Source: Dehalococcoidia bacterium
Lineage (GTDB): Bacteria; Chloroflexota; Dehalococcoidia; JAUYDP01
Length of the DNA stretch: 5,652 nt
Direction: 5' to 3'
NCBI GenBank assembly: GCA_030691805.1
Contig: JAUYDP010000010.1
Coordinates: 1 to 5,652 of the forward strand
The notes beneath the pieces are model-generated. The model worked only from the letters and a program-made list of their open reading frames with translations, had not been told where the DNA came from and did no database searches. Below are positions 1 through 5,635 of this stretch, piece by piece. Every line of letters begins with the position of its first letter. Position 1 is the first letter of the stretch. A program made the translations under genes and the position numbers.

Positions 1-38
1 CCAGTGTGAAGCGCAGCCGGTAGGTCGTACCCGGGAGT

Positions 39-509
39 ATGGGTGCCTGCCTGCGGAAACCCGCAGGAGCACAAGGAAATGCACTATCGTTTTTGCCCAG
101 GTTTCTAAAGCTGGCACCAGCCCTTTGTCCCGAGGTCTGGAGTGAGGAAACGACCATGCCGGAGGACGTCAGTGACGAGGGCGTGCTCCTGGGGAAGACG
201 AGGGAACTGGCAGCAGGCGTGGGCATCCGTCTCAAGGAACAGGGACTCATGGGCAGGACGGTGTCCATCAAGCTCAGGCTCGCCGACTTCCGCACCTTCA
301 CCCGGCAAACCACCCTCCGCACTCCGACCAACGACGAGAGCGACATCGCCGGAGTAGCAGAGAGCCTTCTGAAAAGGGATCTGGGACCGGGCAAGGAGTT
401 CCGCCTGGTGGGGGTGGGAGTCTCCAACCTGGCCGACAGCTTCCAATTGCCACTCTTCCCGCTGGAGGAAGAGAAGTGGGCGGCGTCGGGAGTCCACGTG
501 AGCGCCTAA
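39..509 (+). pseudogene. dinB: DNA polymerase IV (DinB) C-terminal fragment, little-finger domain
   Basis: The frame encodes the C-terminal part of a Y-family translesion polymerase. Recognisable similarity begins near 141 (SEETTMPEDV, like the SxETTF-(P/E)-DV linker that precedes the little finger). It continues with a helix (ELAAGVGIRLKEQGL), the strand GRTVSIKLRLADFRTFTR, a second helix and FRLVGVGVSNL. The chain ends in QLPLF (444-458), which fits the sliding-clamp binding consensus QLxLF. In intact DinB this domain grips primer-template DNA about 230 residues after the start. Here the palm, finger and thumb domains are absent, and a TAG at 21-23 closes the frame. Residues encoded by 39-140 do not look like DinB. 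The nearest internal ATG is at 156. The fragment cannot polymerise DNA alone, so it is called a 5'-truncated pseudogene. The alternative is that the upstream half lies outside the window in another frame after a frameshift. The domain call is firm; the decay is inferred. Confidence 0.75.
43..72. repeat. Stem-loop / REP-like palindrome
   Basis: CCTGCGG at 50-56 and CCGCAGG at 61-67 form a perfect 7-bp stem around the loop AAAC. Outer arms GTGC (43-46) and GCAC (69-72) can extend it across a small asymmetric internal loop. No T-run follows directly; the nearest begins about 18 bases later. It is therefore not a convincing intrinsic terminator. It lies just upstream of the point where dinB similarity begins, so it may be a dispersed palindromic element at the breakpoint. 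The pairing is seen directly; the role is inferred. Confidence 0.5.
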
Positions 510-691
510 TGCAGCCGGGCCCCCACCATCACAAGAGTCTGCAAGCGCGGGCTGGCCAGGCCACCGCTTCTGGGCTGAAAACCTCTTGGTGGACGCGGCG
601 GAGCGGATAGCCAGAGTCGTCCGGCTCTCTTCTTGATAGAATGAGACGGCACCAGGGATGAGATGGCTGATAGCATCGGATAGAGGGGTCT
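510..691. other. Intergenic stretch with no supported gene
   Basis: No reading frame here looks like protein, and the minus-strand frame crossing it (846 to 529) has no recognisable pattern. A GAGGGG at 683-688 lies only 3 bases before the ATG at 692, which is closer than usual for a ribosome binding site. No tRNA, terminator or convincing promoter was seen. Confidence 0.5.
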
Positions 692-850
692 ATGGAGAAC
701 AGAATCAAATCAGCGCTGGAAATCGCCATGGAGAAGTCCGCCAAGCTCGGCAAGCTTACGCCGCTGCCGCCGGCGCCATCCTGGACCGCTTCCTCCATCA
801 CGCCAAGGTGGTAAGACTTCAGGGAAGGAGCTACCGCATGCAACACAGGA
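692..850 (+). pseudogene. Small broken gene, MENRIKSALEIAMEK family-like, function unknown
   Basis: An ATG at 692 opens a frame that begins MENRIKSALEIAMEKSAKLG and then reads KLTPL. This is a natural-looking amphipathic helix, rich in alternating Lys/Glu and Ala/Ile/Leu. After about 25 codons it turns into low-quality Pro/Ser/Thr sequence and stops at TAA 812-814. From about 766 the plus-strand frame starting at 658 takes over the protein-like signal, with GAILDRFLHHAKVVRLQG, another plausible helix. The simplest reading is one small helical protein whose middle has been lost and whose frame has shifted. The start resembles a small conserved bacterial protein I recall but cannot name, and no function can be given. 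The right end given here is approximate. The continuation to 912 (RETELRDQDAKPLTGETKTS) may or may not belong to it. A real 40-residue peptide ending at 814 is possible but less likely. Confidence 0.4.
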
Positions 851-929
851 GGGAGACTGAATTACGCGACCAGGATGCCAAGCCCTTGACGGGCGAGACC
901 AAGACCAGCTAACCTTGACTTCCTACCTC

Positions 930-982
930 GGTGGCCGCATTTGACCCGACCGCGGGTGGCCGCTTTTGAGTGACCGGTGACA
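930..982. mobile_element. Probable IS21-type insertion sequence end, remnant
   Basis: GGTGGCCGCATTTGA (930-944) and GGTGGCCGCTTTTGA (955-969) are 15-bp direct repeats with one mismatch, 25 bp apart. They are followed by GTGACCGGTGACA, giving a boundary at CA 981-982. Multiple internal direct repeats near a terminus ending in CA are characteristic of IS21-family ends, where the IstA transposase binds. No istA or istB reading frame and no matching inverted left end were found in the window. It would therefore be a solo terminus left by deletion or recombination. The repeat is seen; the family assignment is from memory of IS21 ends and remains unverified. Confidence 0.4.
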
Positions 983-992
983 GGCAGGAGAG

Positions 993-1021
993 TAGACAGG
1001 ACACCGGAGATTCTCTATACT
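993..1021 (+). promoter_or_regulatory. Sigma70-like promoter for the restriction-modification gene
   Basis: TAGACA (993-998) matches the -35 consensus at 5 of 6 positions. TATACT (1016-1021) matches the -10 consensus at 5 of 6. The spacer is exactly 17 bp. Transcription would begin near 1028 and give a leader of about 150 nt before the GTG at 1182. The site sits 11 bases beyond the putative insertion-sequence boundary. It is the best promoter candidate in the left flank; activity is inferred from sequence only. Confidence 0.5.
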
Positions 1022-1107
1022 CTGCCCCAGAAGGGCCAGAGGGACTTCCTTTTCGGAGCTAGTCTTGTTGCCTAACGCTGCGACTTCGACAGATCAAGAG
1101 CGACGCC

Positions 1108-1128
1108 AGCTCTAAATTGGCAAGAGCT
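1108..1128. promoter_or_regulatory. Dyad in the leader: possible operator or hairpin
   Basis: AGCTCT (1108-1113) and AGAGCT (1123-1128) are perfect 6-bp inverted arms separated by 9 bases. An overlapping alternative pairing, GCCA (1105-1108) with TGGC (1118-1121), would compete with it. It lies 54 bases upstream of the large gene's start and downstream of the predicted promoter. It could be a repressor site or an RNA hairpin in the leader. There is no direct evidence of function, and arms this short can occur by chance. Confidence 0.3.
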
Positions 1129-1167
1129 AACCCGTCGTGGTCTCGTAGTACGCTGGGGCGTAGAGCC

Positions 1168-1173
1168 AAGGGG
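1168..1173 (+). promoter_or_regulatory. Ribosome binding site that fixes the GTG start
   Basis: AAGGGG lies 8 bases before the GTG at 1182. This is good Shine-Dalgarno spacing and supports GTG as the true start, since the first in-frame ATG is at codon 43, inside the nuclease domain. Confidence 0.6.
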
Positions 1174-1181
1174 CTGTACAA

Positions 1182-4100
1182 GTGACAGGTGAAGAACGTT
1201 CCTCCATTCCCGACGCCGGTGTGCTCGCCCAGGCAATCCGGCGCGTGGGAGAGACAGCCCAGAACGAGGAGGAGGTGCGCATTGGGGTGGAGGAACTGCT
1301 GGCCCCCATGCGCCGTCACCTCGGCACCGTACCTCGCTACGAGCGCACCTACCCCGCCTCCGTTTCCATCCTGGGCGGCGGCTCCTCCGATGCTGTCTAC
1401 GGCCACGCCGTTATTGAGTACAAACGCCCCGGCCTGCTCTCCCGCAAGCGCGACCTGCAGATAGCCGTAGGAGGGTTGGAACGGTATCTCCAGGGAGAGG
1501 CTGCCCGTGAGAAGGGAGACCGAGAAAAGGCGCTGCACCGCATCATCGGGATAGGGCTAGACGGCCAGAGCATCTTCTTCCTGCGCTACCGAGGCGACCA
1601 GCCCCCGCAAGCCGCTCCTGAACTACTGCTGGCCAGGGTTCAACCCCCTCTCTTTGCCCCGGAGGAACCTACCGGGAGCTTCCAGCGTCTTGGCCCGTAT
1701 CCTATCACCGAGGAGACCATCGCCCAGTTCCTGCTCTACCTGCGTGCGCTCCGGCGGCGACCCCTAACGCCTGAGGCCCTGGCAGAGGAATTCGGCCCCA
1801 AGGGAGGTATCGCCCGCAAGATGGTGGCCACCCTCTACGAACGGCTCTTGGATGCCCTCACTAAGCCCAATAACCCCTACCCCAAGGCTGCCACCTTCTT
1901 TGCCGAGTGGGACCGCATCTTCGGGATCGTGTACGGTCAGGACATAGCCAAGGCCAAGAAGGATAATTCGGAGTTGGCAAAGCTGTACGGGCTTACAGGC
2001 ACCGAAGAGCTGAAGCCCCTTCTCTTTGCCGTCCATACCTACTATGCACTCTTGATGAAGCTCCTGGCGGCGGAATTGGCCTCCCTGCAGTCCGGATCAT
2101 TAGTGTCTTCCCTGGTGGCTGACCTCCCGGCGCTGTCGGGCAGAGAACTGCAAGATAAGCTCACAGAGTTAGAAGACGGTGGCCTCTTTGCTCGGCTAGG
2201 TATCCGCAACTTTCTGGAAGGGGACTTCTTTGGCTGGTATCTGTCTGCGTGGGACAAGGACCTGGAGGAATCCCTACGGGAGATGGCCCGCGCTCTCTCA
2301 GACTACGAGCCAGCCACAGGAAGCTTACAGCCTGAGACCACCCGTGACCTTCTCAAGAAGCTCTACCAATACCTTATCCCGCGAGAGCTGCGGCACGACC
2401 TGGGAGAGTATTACACCCCCGACTGGCTGGCAGAGCTCGTTCTGAACGAGGTAGGCTACGATGGTAACCTGGACCGCCGCCTCTTGGACCCAGCCTGTGG
2501 ATCAGGGACCTTCTTGGTACTGGCCATCCGCAGAGCCAGGGAGTATGCCGAGGAGAAACTCCTTGACCCCAGGGAGACCGTCGAGAAGGTCTTAGCCAAC
2601 ATCGTAGGGTTTGACCTCAATCCCCTTGCCGTCATCGCCGCCCGCACCAACTACCTCCTGGCCCTGGGGTCGCTGGCCCGCCATCTGGCAGGGAAGGACA
2701 TCCCCGTCTATCTGTGCGACTCCATCCTAACGCCTCAAACCCATAGGGTCATGAAACGCCCGATTGAACATCAAAAGGACATCCCCGTCCCCTCGACTCA
2801 GAAGGAGTTCTGGGTCCCGGAGGAGCTGGTGGATAAGGGCCAGATAGATGTAATGTGTCGTCTACTAGAAGAGTGTGTGGCTGGCAATTACCAGACCGAA
2901 GAGTTTCTGTCGCGGGGGCGGCGGGAACTCAAATGGGACGACTCGCTTACGGAAAGCGCTCTTGCACAACTCTATGAAAAGGTGCGGCGGCTTGAAGCAG
3001 AAGGGCGAGACGGTCTCTGGGCCCGCATCATCAAGAACGCCTTTGCGCCCGTCTTCCGGGCAGTTCCTCCCTTCGATTACGTGGTAGGGAATCCCCCCTG
3101 GGTCAACTGGGAAAGCCTGGCCGATGACTACCGCGAAGCGACCAAAGAGTTGTGGCAATCATATGGGTTGTTTCCCCATAAGGGTTTGAAGGCCAGGTTA
3201 GGAAGCGCAAAAGATGACATTTCAATTCTCATGTCTTACGTTGCAATCGATAACTATCTCAAGGAAACGGGACGATTGGGGTTCGTTATTACTCAGACCG
3301 TTTTCAAGACGAAAGGCGGGGGTGAAGGATTTCGGCGATTCCGCCTTGGCGACAACGGCTCCCCCCTCAAAGTTCTTTCCGTTCATGATCTTGTAGATCT
3401 TGATCCCTTCGAGGGGGCCAGCAACCAAACTGCGGTAGTTACCATCAAGAAGGGCGAAGTTACCGAGTACCCAGTGAGTTACACCGTTTGGCAAAAGCGA
3501 TCTTCCGGCAAGATAGCGGTTGACGAGACGCTGGACCAAGTGAAATCGAAGACACACACGACGGAACTAGTGGCCGGTCCAGTAGATATAGCGCAGACTG
3601 CCTCGCCGTGGCTCACCACTAGCACGGCGAGCGCCCCGGCCCTCGCAAAGGCCGTAGGTCAATCCCACTACAGGGCGTATGCTGGCGCTTGCACGTGGAT
3701 GAACGGGGTGTACTGGCTAGAGGTACAAGAACTCCGACCGGGCGGCCTGCTGCGCGTCCAGAACCTTCACGACATTGGCAAGGCGTCGGTCAAGGCAGTC
3801 CAAACGATGATCGAACGCGATTTGGTTTATCCGCTCCTGCGTGGCAGGGACATCGCGCGGTGGAACGCCAAACCATCTGCGTACATTCTGGTACCACAGC
3901 AGCCAGATAAGCCCAGCGTTGGGTTTGATGAAAGCGAACTCAAGATAATGCATCCGCAAACATACGCCTATCTGAAGCAATTTGAGTCGTTTCTTCGCCA
4001 GCGTAGCGGGTTCAAGAAATTCTTTGATCCTGCTAAGGCTCCATTCTATTCAATCTATGACGTTGGGAAATATACATTTGCCCGATACACGGTTATGTGG

Positions 4101-4538
4101 CGCCAAATGGTACAGAACTTACAGGCCGCGGTGGTGGAGCCAATACAAGACGAATTCTTGGGCCTGCGAACCCCGATAACTCAGCATGTCGTTTCGCTCG
4201 TCCCATTTACTGACCGAGTGGAAGCCCATTATTTTTGTGCCCTTGTCAACAGTGTGCCTGCCAGAGTGATATCGGCCTCGTACTCAACTGGTAAGAGCTA
4301 TGGTACTCCCACGGTCTTGAAGCACATCCGTATCCCCAAGTTCAACCCAGATGATGATGTTCACATCGCTCTCGCGCGGGTTTCTGAAAAGGCGCACCGA
4401 TCGACTGCCCAAGCTACGCCAAACGGCCCGGACCTCCACGAATTAGACGTGGAGGTAGATCGCCTGGCGGCCCAACTATGGGGCCTCACCGAAGAGGAAT
4501 TGGCGGAGATACAGCGGAGTCTGAAGGAGCTGGGGTAG
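1182..4538 (+). CDS. Type IIG-like restriction-modification enzyme: PD-(D/E)XK nuclease fused to N6-adenine DNA methyltransferase
   Basis: This is an intact 1118-residue protein predicted to methylate adenine at a specific DNA site using S-adenosylmethionine, and to cut unmodified DNA. Residues 1-150 form a PD-(D/E)XK nuclease: an acidic helix (E29-E31, E37, E38), then D70, the E79-Y-K81 triad and a Q93-containing helix (QIAVGGLERYL). Residues 150-400 are a helical linker. The methyltransferase core runs from about 400 to 705. It contains motif X (GEYYTP, 408-413), motif I (DPACGSGTF, 436-444), motif II (VGFDLNP, 475-481), a motif III acidic residue D513, and the catalytic NPPW (637-640). An insert of about 120 residues lies between D513 and NPPW, as in Eco57I-type enzymes. 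The C-terminal part (about 820-1060) resembles a TaqI/Eco57I target-recognition domain, with YPLLRGRDIARW at 883-894 and a GTPTVLKHIRIPKF block at 1041-1054. A final helix follows (LTEEELAEIQRSLKEL). Size and order fit single-chain type IIG enzymes. No helicase motifs are present, which argues against type ISP. Start: GTG preceded by AAGGGG. Oddity: codon use becomes less GC-biased at third positions in the second half. The specificity cannot be read from sequence alone. Confidence 0.9.
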   Translation: MTGEERSSIPDAGVLAQAIRRVGETAQNEEEVRIGVEELLAPMRRHLGTVPRYERTYPASVSILGGGSSDAVYGHAVIEYKRPGLLSRKRDLQIAVGGLERYLQGEAAREKGDREKALHRIIGIGLDGQSIFFLRYRGDQPPQAAPELLLARVQPPLFAPEEPTGSFQRLGPYPITEETIAQFLLYLRALRRRPLTPEALAEEFGPKGGIARKMVATLYERLLDALTKPNNPYPKAATFFAEWDRIFGIVYGQDIAKAKKDNSELAKLYGLTGTEELKPLLFAVHTYYALLMKLLAAELASLQSGSLVSSLVADLPALSGRELQDKLTELEDGGLFARLGIRNFLEGDFFGWYLSAWDKDLEESLREMARALSDYEPATGSLQPETTRDLLKKLYQYLIPRELRHDLGEYYTPDWLAELVLNEVGYDGNLDRRLLDPACGSGTFLVLAIRRAREYAEEKLLDPRETVEKVLANIVGFDLNPLAVIAARTNYLLALGSLARHLAGKDIPVYLCDSILTPQTHRVMKRPIEHQKDIPVPSTQKEFWVPEELVDKGQIDVMCRLLEECVAGNYQTEEFLSRGRRELKWDDSLTESALAQLYEKVRRLEAEGRDGLWARIIKNAFAPVFRAVPPFDYVVGNPPWVNWESLADDYREATKELWQSYGLFPHKGLKARLGSAKDDISILMSYVAIDNYLKETGRLGFVITQTVFKTKGGGEGFRRFRLGDNGSPLKVLSVHDLVDLDPFEGASNQTAVVTIKKGEVTEYPVSYTVWQKRSSGKIAVDETLDQVKSKTHTTELVAGPVDIAQTASPWLTTSTASAPALAKAVGQSHYRAYAGACTWMNGVYWLEVQELRPGGLLRVQNLHDIGKASVKAVQTMIERDLVYPLLRGRDIARWNAKPSAYILVPQQPDKPSVGFDESELKIMHPQTYAYLKQFESFLRQRSGFKKFFDPAKAPFYSIYDVGKYTFARYTVMWRQMVQNLQAAVVEPIQDEFLGLRTPITQHVVSLVPFTDRVEAHYFCALVNSVPARVISASYSTGKSYGTPTVLKHIRIPKFNPDDDVHIALARVSEKAHRSTAQATPNGPDLHELDVEVDRLAAQLWGLTEEELAEIQRSLKELG

Positions 4539-4544
4539 GGTGGT

Positions 4545-4576
4545 CACAAAGGAATCCTTGTGGCGATGTTGAACAT
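4545..4576. promoter_or_regulatory. Two small inverted repeats after the restriction-modification gene
   Basis: CACAA(A)GG at 4545-4552 pairs with CCTTGTG at 4556-4562 around the loop AAT, forming a 7-bp stem with one bulge. ATGTTGAACAT at 4566-4576 is a perfect 5+1+5 palindrome. No T-run follows, so this is not a standard intrinsic terminator. The pair lies 7 bases beyond the stop of the large gene and 66 bases before the next ATG. It could therefore serve as an operator for the DNA-binding-like protein encoded next, or as an mRNA 3' end structure. The function is speculative. Confidence 0.3.
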
Positions 4577-4610
4577 GGGGCCATTGTAGATACGAGCGTC
4601 ACCCTGAACT

Positions 4611-5069
4611 TTGTGGCAAACCACACAAGGAGGCGATCAACATGAGCCAGACAATGCCCCTTCGGAAGGCCTGAATGACGAAGCAGCCTTGATACAGAAG
4701 GTCGGAGAAGCCCAACGGGATGGGAAGAATAGGATTCTGCGCAAGGGACTGTTCGTGATTCTGTTCGAAGCACAGGAGTGCTGGGAGGAGTTCAAAGCCG
4801 CGCAATGGCCTGAGGGTAACGAAGCCGATGGGAAGAAACGGACTGAGCGCTATGGGCAAGAGGTGGAGGCCTATGAGAAGGCAGAGGGGAAGGAATTAGT
4901 CGCACGTCTGAGGCAGCGAGGCACTGAACCGGCATTAGGCCAGTTGTCGATACAGTTGCCAAAAGAGATGATGGTGGAACTCAGCAGAAGAAGCGAGGAG
5001 TTTGGAGTCCAGCCAGCGATTCTGGCTCAGATATGGATAGTGGAACGGCTGCGAAGCGGTTCGGCCTAG
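4611..5069 (+). CDS. Small protein with ribbon-helix-helix-like C-terminus, possibly frameshifted at its start
   Basis: As read from TTG 4611 the protein has 152 residues, but that start has no ribosome binding site and overlaps the AAGGAGG at 4627. The likely original start is ATG 4642, in another frame, with a one-base loss near 4657-4660 separating it from the body; the repaired protein would be about 142 residues. The middle is a charged, probably helical region (residues 27-102 of the 152), rich in Glu and Lys, including FEAQECWEEFKAAQWPEG. The C-terminal 40 residues (110-149) read LGQLSIQLPKEMMVELSRRS and then EEFGVQPAILAQIWIVERLR. This matches the beta-strand, helix, turn, helix layout of ribbon-helix-helix (CopG/Arc-like) DNA-binding proteins. 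No signal peptide or membrane segment is seen. It follows the restriction-modification gene by about 100 bp on the same strand, so a regulatory role toward that gene or itself is conceivable but untested. The fold call rests on pattern alone, and the middle is unrecognised. Confidence 0.55.
   Translation: MWQTTQGGDQHEPDNAPSEGLNDEAALIQKVGEAQRDGKNRILRKGLFVILFEAQECWEEFKAAQWPEGNEADGKKRTERYGQEVEAYEKAEGKELVARLRQRGTEPALGQLSIQLPKEMMVELSRRSEEFGVQPAILAQIWIVERLRSGSA
4627..4674 (+). other. Strong ribosome binding site leading into a 10-codon frame
   Basis: AAGGAGG (4627-4633), a near-perfect Shine-Dalgarno sequence, lies 8 bases before the ATG at 4642. That frame reads MSQTMPLRKA and stops at TGA 4672-4674, while the long coding frame is the adjacent one. 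One extra C in the CCCC run at 4657-4660 would join them as MSQTMPPSEGLNDEAALIQK. The choices are a one-base deletion, a sequencing error, or a short leader peptide. The first two seem more likely, because the joined protein starts naturally. Confidence 0.5.
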
Positions 5070-5085
5070 GGATTAGGTGGGCCGG

Positions 5086-5367
5086 ATGGCGGCTGGAAGC
5101 CCATTCACTGAGGTCTTGCCGCTCTTCCTGGCAACTCTCAGCAACGACACATGGGGAATGGCCAAGAACAACGTCCGGTTGCCCGAGCCGGGAGTCGCCA
5201 GCAATTGGTTAAGCCAATACCAAGCAGCCCAGTCGCCTCTAGAGCGCGACTGGGCTGCCTATCAGCAACGTCAGCGTGATCTTGACGACGCGGTGAGCGA
5301 CTGGTATGGGTTCAGTGCCAGCCACCGCGTAGCGATTGTGAATGGCCTGCCTTGGGCAAGTCCCTAA
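5086..5367 (+). CDS. Unrecognised 93-residue ORF with methylase-like tail
   Basis: The start is taken as ATG 5086, preceded by AGGTGG (5075-5080) with a 5-base gap; GTG 5077 is an in-frame alternative only 7 bases after the previous stop. Either way it would be translationally coupled to the upstream small gene. The protein starts MAAGSPFTEVLPLFLATLSN and is Trp- and Gln-rich in the middle (NWLSQYQAAQ, RDWAAYQQRQ). It ends RQRDLDDAVSDWYGFSASHR and then VAIVNGLPWA. The LDDAVxDxYGF segment resembles the C-terminal tails of N6-adenine methylases, where LDxxVxxLYGL is common. The large gene here ends with a comparable LDVEVDRLAAQLWGLTEEEL. It could be a remnant of another methylase's 3' end or an independent small protein. 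A perfect 13-bp inverted repeat lies inside it, encoding AAQSPLERDWAA. No catalytic motif is visible, and no function can be assigned. Confidence 0.4.
   Translation: MAAGSPFTEVLPLFLATLSNDTWGMAKNNVRLPEPGVASNWLSQYQAAQSPLERDWAAYQQRQRDLDDAVSDWYGFSASHRVAIVNGLPWASP
5224..5258. repeat. Perfect 13-bp inverted repeat with palindromic loop
   Basis: GCAGCCCAGTCGC (5224-5236) and its exact reverse complement GCGACTGGGCTGC (5246-5258) flank a 9-base loop. The loop is itself mostly a palindrome, CTCTAGAG (5237-5244). As RNA or single-stranded DNA this would form a very stable GC-rich hairpin. No T-run follows, so it is not an intrinsic terminator. It lies within the 93-residue ORF, which either tolerates it or is not a real gene. 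It could be a protein-binding dyad, a recombination site or a mobile palindrome. Confidence 0.7.
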
Positions 5368-5369
5368 TA

Positions 5370-5635
5370 CTATAGTCTGTCTAGCTGGTACCGGCGCACC
5401 CCGGCTGTGCTCGATCCCCGCATGGCCGGTGGGCTGCACATTCCAGCGTTCTGTTTACATGCGACCCGGCGCCCAGCGATCCGTGAAACGGAGACCCCCA
5501 ACGTCTGTCTCATCCAAATCTCGGGGTCCATCTCAGTCCGGTACACCGTGTATGTATCGGCGTTGCTGAACTCAAGGCCGATGAGCACCTTGCGACTTGC
5601 GGATGAGCTTCTGTGTAGACGAACTCAGCCCTCAC
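5370..5635 (-). pseudogene. Minus-strand coding remnant, function unknown, split over two frames
   Basis: Read leftward, a GTG at 5635-5633 opens MRAEFVYTEAHPQVA (to about 5591). The signal then passes to the adjacent frame, KVLIGLEFSNADTYTVYRTE followed by MDPEIWMRQTLGVS (to about 5488). Both parts look like natural protein, and a single-base loss near 5590 would unite them. Further left the frame degenerates into RIAGRRVACKQNAGMC and unstructured residues before a stop at 5372-5370. A candidate AGG-rich ribosome site lies just before the GTG. The protein is not recognised. The alternatives are a short unbroken ORF from GTG 5588, or chance open reading. Confidence 0.25.

Noticed and set aside
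529..846. 105-codon minus-strand ORF
   Set aside because: No domain pattern is recognisable, and it is antisense to the broken small gene.
658..912. 84-codon plus-strand ORF as one complete gene
   Set aside because: Only its middle (about 766-820) looks protein-like; the first 35 codons overlap the better MENRIKSALEIAMEK frame. It is treated as part of a broken gene.
1059..1538. 159-codon minus-strand ORF
   Set aside because: It is antisense to the well-supported nuclease domain, and its composition is what GC-rich coding DNA gives on the opposite strand.
4290..4304. TGKSYG (residues 1037-1042) as a Walker A nucleotide-binding site
   Set aside because: It lacks the GxxxxGK[ST] spacing and lies in the target-recognition region; no other ATPase motif was found.
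5368..5384. TAATACTATAG as a phage-type promoter
   Set aside because: Only short pieces match the T7 consensus and the internal CGACTCA is missing; chance resemblance is likely.
5239..5439. 66-codon minus-strand ORF
   Set aside because: It overlaps the plus-strand 93-residue ORF and the inverted repeat, and shows no recognisable pattern.
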